Shown: one piece after another, positions 49,001-62,400 of the stretch
Numbering within the stretch: position 1 is the stretch's first letter
Layout: the number at the start of each line of letters is the position of its first letter
Assembly: GCF_030867145.1 (NCBI RefSeq)
Contig: NC_134428.1
Coordinates: 8,680,001-8,744,000, forward strand
Direction of reading: 5' to 3'
Origin: Opisthocomus hoazin
Lineage: Eukaryota; Chordata; Aves; Opisthocomiformes; Opisthocomidae
Length of the DNA: 64,000 nucleotides
Program-made: the position numbers and the translations under genes
The notes under the pieces: model-generated
What the model was told of the DNA's origin: nothing
What the model saw: only the letters and a program-made list of their open reading frames with translations
Database searches by the model: none

Positions 49001-52000
49001 GCAATAAGCAATAGGGCAGGGTGTTTACGTACATTAGCTCTGGGAATCAGTCAGACCAGACAGCAAGTGACATGCTTACATAGCCCAGTACTCCCACCAC
49101 ACCTAAAGAGCAGATATCTCTGCCAGCTCCAGCACCTGTACTCTGCGCAGAGGTACACATTTATAAAATGGTTTCTTATTCTCAGAAGGGCTATCTTGCA
49201 GGAAACAGAGATGGACGTGCGTAGTAGCTTTTCTAGAAAAGAAGCATTTTCAGGCTCCAAAGAGAGACAAGTGCCTGACAAATGCATTGCATTGACTCTA
49301 AAGTCAGGGCAAATCTAGCTTACCTTGCCTGGGTTGAAATTTCAGTAATCAGCAGAAATATCCTCATTCCTGACAAGAATCAATATTGCAGAGCAGCTGC
49401 ATGAGCCGTAGCGCCTTCTCTCTGGCACCATCTCTTTCCAGAGATATCTTCTCTCTAGTAAAGGGATGCATACCCTTCCCTCAGAGGAGGTAATCAGAGA
49501 CAAAACAGAGCATGCACATGTTATTTTGACCAGATTTAGCAAAAATAACATATATGTTATCAACATAGCACTTATAATCTTCTAAATGATGAAGCACTCT
49601 AAAATTGCTGGTCCTGCACCGTCTAAAAGCATGATACAGTGTAAAATGGAGGAGAAACACAACAGAATGCTGACACTTGTTCTTCGGTAGTTAAAAGTGT
49701 AGCAAGAAGGTATGCAAAGAGTTAAGCATTTCCTTGTATATAGTTATGGCTTCCTCTGTTATTTTGAAAATATTTTAGAAAATCCAGGCCAAGTTAAACG
49801 ATCCCATGTTTTTCTTCCCCTTTAATTTTAATAAAGCTGTTTTAAAATAAACATCTTTGTACGTTTCAGGACCAGCGGAAAAGTTAAACAGAAAGTGATT
49901 GCATATAAATGCAAAACTGATTATTTTCAGAGATTAAAGTAATAACTGCATGCTGCAATTCAGTAGAAGGAGGATTTTTGTAAGACTGTAAATTGTTATA
50001 CTGACCAAATGAAAGGCCCAGGGTCCCTAGGTTCTCTGGTTCAATCTCTGCTGAAAGCACAGAGATTAAGTGTCCAGATGTATATTTAAGGCCTCCTTTG
50101 TTTTAAAAGTATAGTGTTTACATTCTGATAGTTTCCTCTTTTCTGTGAAAATATCATGTTTAAGACAGTTATGAAGAAAGCGTTGAGGATTTTATAGGTA
50201 TCTTTTGGTATGCATAGAACTTACAGTATGCTTTAGCTTTCAGATCTGTTGACTGTATTTATGCCAGCCCTATTCCCATTATTATGAAGCTTTATAAATA
50301 AAAGCTTACAATATTCCCAAATCCAGACCAATCTCTCCACTCCTGCTACACTTGCTGAATTGTGCAACACATCAGTTTGAAGATATTTTCCCTGGGTGCA
50401 AACTAAACCGCTGCTTCTCTAAACTGTGAGACTCAGTCATCCCATGTGAGCATACACAATAAATGCTCAGAAAGGTTTTGACTCTGCTTTACCACAGTCA
50501 AACTATCTGAATGCATTACCTGCTGATGTCACATTCTGTTGAATGTGATTTTTCTTTAAAATGTACTTTTCTTCTTTTCTTAAAAGATTCCTGGACTATT
50601 CTTCACTACCCTATGATTAAAAACAAAACAAAACTTGAGAAGTCGTAAACCAGTGACCTACAATTAAGCTTCAAAAGAAACAAACAAACCCTAAAACCAA
50701 CAAGAACGAGGGACATAGTAATCTCTATCATGAATTTGTCTATGACATGACAGTAAAAACTGTCAGGTCCAAATTAATTTGAGATTTGAGATCTGGGTAA
50801 AACTTGTAATCCAAAGATTGCCAGATATCAGAATTCTACTTTGAAATAGTGTGGTCATAAACCCAAAAATTAATTGTGAAATCAGTCACACTCTTAATTC
50901 AATTAAGTATGATAACCTCAACAAATGTAACTTTTACAAAATAATTTGGATGAAATATAGAAATATGGATGAAAAAAGTTCAAAAAACCAAGAGGCAAAA
51001 TATTAAATAGAAAAAAATTCACAAAATGAGGAGGCACAAGACTGTTCCTCCCACCATGTTACCTGGCTACTGCTTTTTGAATTCAGGCAATAAACACTGA
51101 GCAAACCTCAGAAACAACAAAGAAACAAGGATCGCTATCAGACTGTAGCATTTTTAAAATACTTATGTTGTACGTAAGAGTACCCTAATTACATGCTGAA
51201 AGCTGTGTGACTTCAGCGGGTCTTCCTCTTGGTTCTCCTGTACCCAGCCTACAAAAATCATGGCCTTGGGGAAGCGAGAGAGCAGTGGGAGTGCAGTTTT
51301 CGACAAGCTCTCCAGAACGCTGCAGCACAAAACTTTACTTGTGTGCTGGAAGGGAAGGTTTCCGGACGGGCAGCTGCCCGAGCCAATCCCTCACCATGCT
51401 CCCTTCGGAACACGCTGCTCAGCATTTGTTTTTTTTGCTTCCTGCCTTTGGAGGTCGTCCAGAAATGACGCAGACTGGTGCAATGCTATCTGGTGATCCT
51501 CCCCACCAATCCCTTTATGTAGAGCAGATTATCTAAATCATTTCATCCAATGTGTGGCCAGGATGAGTAATCGAAAACTATTTGTACAACGCTTCTGCGA
51601 TGTGTTGGAGGGGGTTCCCCGAGGACGTTTTTCTTTGTATGTCTTAAATGACAGCGCTTTAAAAAAAAAGTAAGAAAAAAATTTAAGAACACAGACTGAA
51701 CCTAAACCCCATCCACTCACATGCAGCCAAGCAGGGCTTAAAGGTGGATGCATAGTTTGATGTTTGAATTCAGAGTTCACAGGCAGGTTTAAACAACCTT
51801 TTTCTTTAGTGAGTGAACGAGGGGTTTGCTCAGTAGCACTAATTAATTGCCTTGGCTGTGCATAGCGTGCTTGCAGACTGCTCCCACCTTTACGAGCAGG
51901 ACACCAGAGCACCTGGCAAAGTCGAGTGGCAGCAGAGTGGTTGCTGCACATTGTGCCGACACAAAGGGGTACAAGGGTTGGACAGAAGGCTGAGTTTTCA

Positions 52001-55000
52001 GTGGCTTTTGGATAAAAGCACTCTTTTCATGACTAATGAGCTACTGGATTCTGAATAAAGAGAAACATTTTCTGTTTAGACTTCAGAGCTTGCCCTTTTC
52101 GAACATTAATGTTTTGTACATTTGTGGGCTGTGCAAGCTCTAAAAACTTTGAGTCACCTCTAGGTACAAGACTGCTGTTGTCCTGTGTCATTTGTATGCC
52201 ATAATTTATGGGAGAAGTGCATACATGACTTGGTATTCTAAAAGGAGAGGACAATACAGGCTCCTGCTGCTGTGTCACTGAGGGAACACCTATGTGTCTG
52301 CTCCGCGTGCAGAGGGCAGCGAGGCCTGGGCAGGTGCTGTCTGACAGCACAGCACAGCAAATGCTGGAAAGGAATGGAAACAAGCCACAGGTTTGGTGAT
52401 TAACAACTTTCATCACTACTGAATTTGAAATACGTGGGTTTGTGGTTTGGCAGTTGTACTTGCGCTGTGACCACGTATGAATGCATCAGCAGAGGATTTG
52501 AGAAAAGCACGGGTTCAGAAAGCCACTCTTCTAAAGGTCCCCCTGCTAGCTGAGCTGAACGAGACTGGCCTTTCCGTGGGACTGAGGACAGTACACACGT
52601 GGCAATCGGCTCAGCCTTGTCTGTACTAGAATCAGCTTGGCCTTTTGGGATGCAGGAGGAACAAGCCGATATGCAAGTTATTTTTTCACGCAAGTTGAAT
52701 GAAAGAGTAAAGGGCACCCACCCATGACAGGAGCATTGTCATACAGTACTAGAGTTTTTTTTTTCTCACAGAAAATATAAATTTCATCCTCTCCTTTAAC
52801 CTGATTAGAGCAATTAGCACTCACTAAGTGTAAGAGAGCTTGTAACCTAACTCCACTCACCGAATAAGTTAAATTGTTTTGCTTGGTATTATCACAGGGC
52901 AGAAAGTATCAGCACAGTGACTACACTGCATGCTTATCACAACACGCATGCATTTGTGGACTGCGACATTGCTCTGGGGAGCTGCTTTCACAGTCATGGT
53001 TCATTTCTAACCAAGTGCTCTGGGCTGCTTTAATCACGCTGTTTCATTGATAGATTTACTCCAAAGGTGAATCACCATTTCCACCCGCTGCCCAACAGAG
53101 GAAGCGTTACTGCCAGTAAAGCTGAAAGTCTGAACCACAAAGGTCCTACCTGGAATCTGAGCTGAGGGTGCAAGTCCTCTGCTCCACCATCAGTGGAACA
53201 CAACCCTCCCCATCCTGTCTGAAACTGAGACATAACTTTGCTCAGTTCTTAGTGGGCAGGGACAGGTGCTGCTTTGATTCATTGTTTTACTTGGATTTAT
53301 TTCTTTATAATAAAAAGCGTAATTCAGCTTACACTTTGCTCCAAACTGTAAGTGGACTTAATGTAAGCGGCCAGCATCCTTAACCATGGTCCCTGCAGGT
53401 AACAGGGTTGCGCCACAGGGCGTTGGGCTCGCTGGCACGCAGTCGGGCGCAGCACGGGGAACACCGCTGTGCGACAGCAGCTGTAACAGACCCAGCAAAG
53501 GAGGACCCTGCCGAGCAGTGGGTGACCTCTAAGAGCACAGTGCATGCTTTGCCTCACAGCCTTGGTACGTCCCCTCCAGTTGGTGTTTATGGTTAGCAAG
53601 GAAGGTCAGCAGTGGGAGCACAGGACAGGGCTGACAGGGCTGTGAAACTCTCGCTGGCACACGTCTGTGTAATCACCAGCAGCCTGCCTTTGTCATGCAC
53701 AGATGAACCTGCACCTCATCCTCCTAGACAGGCTAGAGATAGCAAAGTTCTGATGATGGCACAAACTACTCAAATGCTGCTTCTGAGCAGCAGAAGACTC
53801 AAATTGTTCGTGTTTTCATGGAAAAGGAAGGATGTGGGCTTGATGTGTAATGGAGACGTTTAACTTCCTTAAGTCTCTTTTCCTTCGTTCTGATCTGTAG
53901 AAATAAGTATGCGTAACTGCTGAAATTGTAGACATAAAATGATGTATCTAACAAAGCACTCTTATCATAAGTAGTTCCTCTGCAAAACAAATAACCAGTT
54001 TTTTCCCCTGCAGTCTTTAAGCAATAAAGGCTTCTTTTTGGGTGAAGATGCTCTCAAGCTAGCTCTGTGGGAACCAGTCTCAGACCCAAAGGGCTCAGTA
54101 CAGTGTGGAGACCTGGGTTCAAATCACTAGTCATGCTCATATGCTGCTGTGTCGTGGTCCAGAATGATTCGTCTATTGGAAAATTGCATTGCTGTAAGAC
54201 TTGAACTGGTTTGGACAGTGCTGGCCGGGAGATCTCACACTGCTCTACCGTATAACATCAACAAGCCCTTAAGGATTTGAACTGGGGTGCAGGTTCCTGG
54301 CATCCTGAACTCTTTGGGTTTTGTCTACAAGCACCTTTGCAGCAGCAGGTCCCCATTCAATTCTCAAACCACACACATCATTAGCAAACCTGGTACAACT
54401 TGGTGTGTAGGCAAGATGTAAATAGCAGCATAATTTAAATCACATTATGCCATTTTTGGCATTGTAGAAATTCCAGTGGCATTGATTTTAGTAGACTGGC
54501 TGAGACGCTAGATTAGTTCAAATTGCTTTCCTCCCTTTCAAAGCTGTCTGCAGGAAAAGCTAGAACAGGTTCACCACATCGGCTGTAATGAATCGTGAGA
54601 AATGAAAGTAACATAATAATCAACAGGCTGGGAAATATTACCTGAATGTAAACATTTTCTCGCTTCTTTCTTAAGGCTGCGCGAAGATTTTCCCTTGCAG
54701 TTTCTCTTTTTTTTTTTTTTTCTCCATACAGATCAAAACATATAAGGAGCACTTACAGGTTTCTCAGGGATAATATGATTATATAACAACATGCACTGCA
54801 ACTAAAAACTATGCTGTACTAATTCCACAGGCCTCTCCTTTTTGGTGACGTTTCACTCCATACCTTCTCCATTTACAGAAAATAAGCCTTTAAAGGAAAT
54901 TGGTCTTCCCTCTTCAGCTCCCAGTGGAGTTTTCAAAACTTTGAGAATTTAGTTGCAGTATGAAAATATAACTTGTGTTCATATGTTCTTGCATCAAATG

Positions 55001-55717
55001 TCCCCCAAATACTTGCAGTATGAAACCATTTCAGAGGGGACATGTTTGATTGCTTTTGAGTTTTTATGAGGCAAAAGGAAATAAGAATTGAATGAAGGAT
55101 TAAATGAAAATGGCAGTTTATTGGAACTTTACCTTTGCAAAATGTTCATAGCTCAAGCAGGAGATTTTTCTTCTTTGTTATTTGGGAGAAAAATTAGATA
55201 ATGAAGCAAAATGGAACTAAGTCCCTGTAGAGCTATAAACACTGCCTCTGTGAAAACAGCACAAAAATGCCATAATCCCAAAAGCAAAACTGGAATTTCC
55301 CCCATCACAATAATTCAGTGCTTCTCTTCTGCTTGTAATAAACTTATATTCCAATTGCCTATAAACTTCTTAATTTCATAATAGGAAAGAGATGGTGCAT
55401 TTCTTAGTGAATGTTGGTCACCTGTTTTCCAGGAACAACTCCATTAAATGCTTTCCTGTGATGTATGGGTGTACAGCCCCTGCCTTCTGGCTCTCTATGA
55501 GATTTAATTACCAGAAGTCCTTTTAAAGAAATGGCAAGATCACACCTACGTTATACAAATCCATCTGATTGATGCGAGTTTATAACAATCTCCTCCCCTA
55601 AATTAAGTAAAACAACATGCCAGAATGGAAGCAGTTCCCGTAGGAGGGTTTAAAAGTGGGATTGAGTTCTGATTTTGTGTGCACATGAGGCTTATAAAAG
55701 TGTTCTGCTTTGCTCAG
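43036..55717 (+). other. Long TEKT5 intron, no confirmed gene
   Basis: A 12.7-kb AT-rich intron. It holds a possible SINE remnant at 54.05-54.2 kb. Several frames look exon-like on one strand or the other (46.7-46.9 kb minus, 51.25-51.5 kb plus, 54.7 kb minus), but their splice sites are poor and I assign none. No CR1 body was seen. Confidence 0.45.
54055..54200 (+). repeat. Possible tRNA-derived SINE remnant
   Basis: An A-box-like TAGCTCTGTGGG near 54060 is followed about 55 bp later by a B-box-like GGTTCAAATC at 54117-54126. The spacing fits an RNA polymerase III promoter. It does not fold as an intact tRNA. It may be an old MIR or AmnSINE-type copy. Confidence 0.25.
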
Positions 55718-55872
55718 ATACTTCAGGAAATCTTCTAGACAGAAGATACAATCCAGTTACTGGAGAGATCCATAGAGGCGAAGGAGTACCCCCTGAAAGG
55801 GGCTCAGACCCATCTGGAGGGAAGAACTAGATGACCCAATATAGAACTCTGCCGTGATGCATCTCAGTTTCA
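55718..55872 (+). pseudogene. TEKT5: TEKT5 exon with two in-frame stops
   Basis: Acceptor TGCTTTGCTCAG, donor GTAAGT at 55873, 51 codons plus two bases. It reads ILQEIF, TAG (55736-55738), [34 protein letters not shown] (55832-55834), PNIELCRDASQF. The first stop stands where Gln is expected (CAG to TAG). The second replaces the first Arg of the tektin signature RPNxELCRD (CGA to TGA). Length and both phases are otherwise preserved. Confidence 0.9.
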
Positions 55873-58800
55873 GTAAGTAAAAACCAGACTATCCCATTCC
55901 TTCCTTCATCAGCCATTCAAGGACAGGAAAGTTAAGGACAGTGTGAACCAATTTAATGCAGTTAGAATTGCATTCATTACATTGCGATACAAGTTCTGGG
56001 AGAAAGAAGCAAAATCCAGGTAGCTACGTTGAAATAACTGGCCAAAACATCTAAAGTTCAATGTGTGCAGTTGCCTTTAGAGTCCCTCTTCCAGGACAGC
56101 TAAGAGCTCAATTGCTTGTTGGTCACTGATATCTTTTGGGATTCAGTCTCATGTCCGAGTTGGGACTTCGGAATTGATTTTGATTCCATTCTGTATGAAA
56201 AAAGATTTCACTTTAGGAAATACCTAACTATAGAAACATGTTACTCCAGACAAAATTCTGTCTTTTGATGCAAAAAGCTATCTAAGTTCCTTAAAAAGTT
56301 AATTGCAAACAAGAATGAGGCAGCATCTCTTACTGCTGCAACTAGTTTTCAACTATATAGCGACTCCAGTATCACCTTGGTACAGGCCAGCTCACCTGGC
56401 ACACATTTTGGTTTTATAGCTGTGGAGCTTCTCAGCATATGTTGGGATCAGTTCGGTGATCCCTGTGCTCTGATCCACGGTGCAGCATATCACACAATAC
56501 ATACAGGAAGACGCCCGAGATACTATCCTTCCTTCCCTAATGACTGAAGAAGGGTCTTCCGAATTTTAATCCCATTTATCTGCCCCCAATCCAGTTGGAA
56601 CACATCAGTGTTCTAGAAGAACCCTATCAAGTATATCTTATTTAAAATACTGTCTTCAAAATGCTCTGTGGGGGTTTTCTCAAGAAATGCTGCACCAGGG
56701 TTCCTTCCATAGCCAGAGTGAATTTCACAGTCCAGTAAAAGAATTTTGCACTTTTTTTTTTACGAACAGTAGAAAACTATTCCCTTTTTATTGTTGTCTC
56801 TAGCAAAATCCCACTATATACGCAACAGCCTTGCATGCAATGAGATTAATGAAGTATATAATGCTTAAACTGAGTATTTATATTAATTTTCCGAAACAGT
56901 GTTTTATCAGCTCAAAAAGCTTCTATTCAAAAGAAGTGTCAATAAATCATAGCTTATCGTACTAGCATCTTTTCACTTTCTCCAGTTCCTTAAACCAGAA
57001 ATTGTACAATGCACTGTATCTTTTTTCAGCCTCATACCTCCTTAATTGGATCTTGACATTTCCTTTGGCGCATCCATATCTTAGATTTCTTCACCTTCAT
57101 GCTCTGTTCTTCACGTCCATTCTGTCACAAAATACTGTTTGGATCTGAATTCTTTTATATCCATTTGGATAGTTTTATTTACGTGGCTTTTCGTATCACA
57201 TACATCATGCCTGTTCTAGATGCAGGAGTTCAGCTGTGAGAAACCAGAAAAACTTCTGCTTACACGGTAGCATTCAGTTAGCAGTTACATTTACTATAGG
57301 AGTGGATCATTTGCCACTGCTGTTCCCACCACACTGTCAATTAGGTATACAGACAACCTAGTATCAGCATTTTATTCAAAACAACAAAACAAGATAACCT
57401 TAAAAATTAATACATGAATCCAGTTTTATACTCACTGAGTCTTGTTCTTTCTCTACTTCCTCCCTGAAGATCTCTTCCACAAAAATGTCTGCAGCATTGT
57501 GGCTGGCATCCGTCCAGTCAGCAGGATTGCACCTATCCAAGGCATAAGACTTGTTTGATTTAGGATCAAAACAGCACGGTGTCACATTATCCCTTCTTCC
57601 CACAATTGCCAGGGATGGTGCTGATGTTCCAAAGGGTCCTGTCTAAGAAAGTTTGGAATCTTCATTTGAAGTCACTGGAATGTCAGAATGTCTTTGAATA
57701 TTGTCTTCACGTCAGAGTGAAAGGACATTAATGTGGCAAACTTAAAAAACCAGAAGTACACAGGGATTCTGAATCAGTCTAGCTCCTACCAGCTTCTAAG
57801 TTCTACAAAAGCTTCACAAGCTGTTGCACAGCTATTGGGAAGGATTTTAGACTTAACATACATGCAAGTTTTCTGTCAGTCTAATATGATTTCTAATATT
57901 TTAACCAAAATGTTTATACAAGTACACTGCTCACTAGATATAGCTGTATTGACAGATAATTAGCATATCCTGTTCTCCTTCCTCCAAGGCATGTGAGTTT
58001 TGCTCTACCACAGCTCCCTAATCCATACCAGGCTATGCTGGATGCTTTAGCCGATCCAAATCATTGAATGTTATGTTCGTCATAAATGCAATTAGAAATA
58101 GAAAAAAAGTCCAAATTTCAAATACTCTGTCAGAATTTCTATCGCAGTTTTCAGTTGAGCTCACATCTCAAAATGTATTTTCTGAGAGACAAAATCCTAT
58201 TTGAGAAAGTAAAATCATTTGCTAATGTACTTTTTAATGAATATTTTTGCTTTTATATAATTTAAGTGTATTTCTCTCATGTGCTTTAAAGCAAGAGGGA
58301 ATTCAGCCCAATAGCTCAACTGTAATAGGGAAAGTAAATATCATATGAACCACTTCTTTGTAACATGTAAATGTTATCGGAGTTTGCTGTTTATTTAAAA
58401 GGAAGTGCTGATGTTGGCACTTGTTCCCTGTGTGTGCTGCCAACTTCCTAGTTGAAGGGATCAGACAGAAAACAAATTCATAAAGTCTAGTTTTTCTGTG
58501 CCGAAACAACTGGGGCTGTCCCAAAACAAGTTCAAGTGGATTCTGGGAAAAAAATCAATCTTTCTTATAGTATATAGTGTACTGAGCAATTAATAGACCA
58601 TTAGACAAAACACAAAGTGGACAGTATTGAAGAGAGCATACCAGCTCAGTGACTATACAAGAAGATTTGCCCCATCTGCATTGATAAGCCTCTGGAAGAA
58701 ACGTGGCTAACGACGGCTCACAGAAAATCTTGGTATCAGAGCTCCACGTGCAATGGTTGTTCTGGCAAACGATTCTTCTTCCAATCAACACGCTTCTGCG

Positions 58801-59219
58801 CCGTATCTAGACCGTTTAGCACATCCTGCTGCACAAGCTTAAGCTATTCTGACCTACACCACTCTCCAGTAACTTCTATCCCAAACATATTCTGCAGGAC
58901 CCCGTGCAAGTTCTCGATGCAGCCGTGCTAGCCCTAGAGAGGCTACTCATTTGAGAGGCTGCAAGTGAGGAGAGAGCAGTTAGAAAGACATACCAGAGTG
59001 GCTTACTCTGTTGATTGTGCTGAAGGCCAACACAAGCAAGAAATCCTCACTTCTTACAGGTGCTATGCAAGCTAGTTTGGCAAATAGGTTTCATATTGAT
59101 TCACTCCAAGACAGCTGTTCAAATCCTACCTGAAAGCGAGACCTGTCTGCTGTCAGAAGAGGAACGTATTGAGGGACTGATACAGTTATTGAGCAACCTG
59201 TCCCCTTCTCTCTTTGCAG
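55873..59219 (+). other. Last TEKT5 intron, with an antisense exon-like segment
   Basis: AT-rich intron ending CTCTCTTTGCAG. It contains the candidate minus-strand exon 57436-57642 and a cysteine-rich minus-strand frame around 58.64-58.79 kb without good splice sites. Confidence 0.5.
57436..57642 (-). other. Candidate antisense coding exon, unknown gene
   Basis: On the minus strand an acceptor (AAACTTTCTTAG) precedes 57642 and a good donor (CTCA|GTGAGT) follows 57436. Between them 207 nt are open as exactly 69 codons, phase 0 at both ends. The product starts TGPFGTSAPSLAIVGRRDNV, continues TPCCFDPKSNKSYALDRCNP and ADWTDASHNAADIFVEEIFR, and ends EEVEKEQDS. It has three cysteines, a Cys pair plus one, and an acidic tail. 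I do not recognise the family. It lies inside the last TEKT5 intron on the opposite strand. It could be one exon of a nested gene, a relic, or chance. Confidence 0.3.
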
Positions 59220-59433
59220 GCTGGTTACTGAAGTTTACACTATAGATGACACCATACAGACCTTAAAGCGATGTCTGCAAGAAGCCCGTGATACTCAGCA
59301 GATGCTGCTCCACAACAAGTCAAAGCTGGAACGTGACATTTCTGTGAAGGCAAACTCCTTCTTTATTGACAAGAAGTGTATGGACATGCGCAAAGTCTTC
59401 CCCAGCAACCCACGGCTCATTGGCTACACCTGA
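59220..59433 (+). pseudogene. TEKT5: TEKT5 last exon and stop
   Basis: Starts with the last base of a codon, then [60 protein letters not shown] and [10 protein letters not shown], then TGA (59431-59433). It is intact and strongly tektin-like, which argues that the upstream breaks are recent. Confidence 0.88.
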
Positions 59434-62400
59434 TAGTAATCTGATATCATAATGCATGATAGGAGAGTTGAGAAGTTTGCAAATATTTCTTGAAGGAAAC
59501 CATCATTATCCTGCTTTTTCAAATAATGATATGCTATAGAAATAAACAACAATTAATATCATGCCTCTTTTGAACAACCTTGTATTCTCAGCTTTAGCTG
59601 CTGCTAGCTCAGAGAGAATTAGCAGACTTACTCTAACAGCATCAGACCACACTAAAATAACCAGACAAATAGTGCAAGACACATGTGAGTTATTAGCTAG
59701 AGGAAATGCTGTACTTGAACAGAATTAGTACAACACAGGATTTAACTGTTCAGGACAATGCGCCATCTGTCTTTCAGTCCTTGTCTAGTAATGTCCAGTT
59801 TAAATGCTCACCCCATCCTTACAATCTCCTTCTGTCCAGCAAAACTGGATTTGGTGTTTGGAATTCGCAGAGGTTGAACAAACTTGATTCACAGAAGGTG
59901 AAGGGCAATTTCAGCGTGACCACTTCAGGTACACACGGAGTTTGTATTCACTGAGAGGGAATTTTTCCATCTCTACCTCTTTTTTCTTTTTAATTGGATT
60001 TTTCATATAATTAAGAATGAAGAAAGTTAGTCTATTTATATGAACTATTTGTGACTGATGTGATAGTTGCCTAAGTCTGAAAGGTCTTAACTATTTAGAA
60101 ATATGTACTATCTATCACCAGTTCTCAAAGCACTTCACGAGCAAAGACAGGGACATTGCTCTGTTGTGACTAGTGAGAAAGCCAAGACAAAGCAGGAGTG
60201 GAAGCAGTGTACAGGAACATGATGCACTTACAGGGTGCTGAAATTATCCTTCAGTCTGTAAATCAAGGTTGCTCAGCTTTCTAGTTCTCGGTGGAGCACT
60301 ATGGTGAGGTGGAGAGGAAAAGAATGGAAGGGGCTTTGGGATCTGACTCTTATGGATAACAGTTGAAACACATTAACAGTGCAGTAATCCTAGTGAAGGA
60401 TTTGAGGAAGAACTAGTTTCAACTAACGGTAAGCCATCTGCCTGTTTTGGACAAAATGGAGTAACAGTGTTTTACTGTTTTTTTTGTGTTTCTGCCTGGA
60501 TTTACTCACACACATTTACAGAGTAACCAGCAAACTACAATTCTAATAACTGCGCTGCTTCCTGCTGCCTCGGGGTCCTCTCTGCAGGGCAGCTCTAGGA
60601 ACACATAAACCCCATTTCATGCTGGGCCAAAGCCAAATCTGAGACAATGCCAGATTTGAAAGTCTCCTGAATAAACTGGCTCTGTTCCTTATCCTTTGTT
60701 TCATGTGGAAGGCGGCTTAACCTAGCTACCAAGAAAAGTACCGTTGCTGAGGCATGCTGGGCTGAGCGGTGCTGGGACTTCTTGCCAGTTAACCTCAGTT
60801 TTCACTGAGCATGGTTGCAGCTGAGCCATCTTACATTCAGTTCCTCTCCTTCAGCTGACAAAATAGTATCTCCTGGCTATCATGTCAGATCACTTACATA
60901 GTGATATGTTCCTAAAGATTTAAAGTCAGAGAGCCATTTGGGAATGCAGGATTGGGAAGTGGCACCCAGGACTACATCTGATACTCATGAAGCCCATCTC
61001 ACATTGCAGGACTACAGCGCATCTTCATCTTCTAAACGACAGTAATGCCGTAGTCATGTTGCACACGACTATGGAGAGGGCAGGCTGCTCCATCCAGCAA
61101 GCTACTGCCAAATGGTGGATTTTTGGGACAATTTCTCCAAATACAGGGAAAGTTCCAGAGGCAATTTGGTTCTGTATTGCAACACCTGACTGCAGAGATG
61201 TTCGAGGGGTCCTGGTGACGTGCCACTGGAGTTAGGAGGAGCTCTGTTACCGAAGACTTCACTGGTAATCTGGTTTGAGTTAACAGTCATACCTTGCTGT
61301 CTCTCACCCGCCCTGGGACATGAGTTTTGGCGGGAGGAGCGAGGAATCTCACTGTTTTGTTTCGCAGCAGGGAAGACTTACCACTGGTAACATTTTCCTC
61401 CCTCTCTATGCCTTCATAGGGAGGCAAGGAAGATTTTATCCCTTGCTTCTGTTACTACCAAACCATAGAATGAAGTGCTTAATTTGCATTCCATATACTA
61501 TTTTTACAGTGTATGAAGAATAATATTTGTGCTGAGCTGTTAAATATTGACAATAGTCCCACCCTATTTATCAAATACTGACAGCTGACCAAGCAAAGGA
61601 GTAAAAATTATCCGGAAATTTGGATCTTCTTGAAGCCTTTGAATGTATTCCTAAAAGTTGGAGGCTCTCCCAGTTCACACAGCTACTCTAATAGCTAGAA
61701 ATAGTTTCTCCTGTCCTTATGCCAAGAACTCAATTAAGGAATACATAGCAGAAGGGAGGCACTTTTAAGAGCTGAATTCTTTTAACAGTTCTTGACAGAA
61801 GAAGAAAAAAGGAAAAAAAAAAATTGTCTGAAAACAATCGACCTCAGTGAAAAGTCAGCCTGAATCAAAGACCTGAATTTGAAAATTTGGGGGCTTTGGG
61901 CTGGAGATGGTGGGGCCAAACAATGGTTCCGAACATCACAAATTCCAGCTCCTTCCTGATTGTGCCTTTGTTTGGCAGTATTCTCTCCGAGACCTTGGCT
62001 CTTCTTCTAAGTGGAGCACTCATTTGGTACATTGTCAGAGCAAACAACACTGAACTTGTCTGAACACAGTGTGAACGCCTACGAAGAGTGACTGCCTAAA
62101 ACGGCGGACCTAGGACAATTAGCACTGTTCTTTGAGAGCGCCATTTTGCGTGAGAACAGTAGTGCCCTGAGATTCAGCTACCACCAGCAAGAACAAAATT
62201 TTATTGAGTACCGCAAAAATAACAACATGGTATAAAACTCATCTTCTTCCCTAACTATAACTGACCAGAAGATACCAAGTGTATTATCCCAGTGGAAAAA
62301 AACCTCGGTGAGGAAAGTGCTCGAGTGCTCTTTTCTTTCATTAGTGGTATCCACACGTGCAGCACATCTCAGTTTGCTGATAGCATACATCCTCTTTTTG

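Noticed and set aside
54270-54300. Second B-box-like motif (GGATTTGAACTGGGG, minus sense)
   Set aside because: No matching A-box at proper spacing was seen, so it is not called as a SINE or tRNA.
54640-54715. Minus-strand exon-like end (RENLRAALRKKRENVYIQ then GTAATA)
   Set aside because: The donor looks fair, but the upstream side is an A-run where an acceptor needs pyrimidines.
58640-58790. Minus-strand frame with CTWSSDTKIFC and AYQCRWGKSSC
   Set aside because: Cysteine-rich and suggestive of a neighbour to the 57.5-kb segment, but no convincing acceptor.
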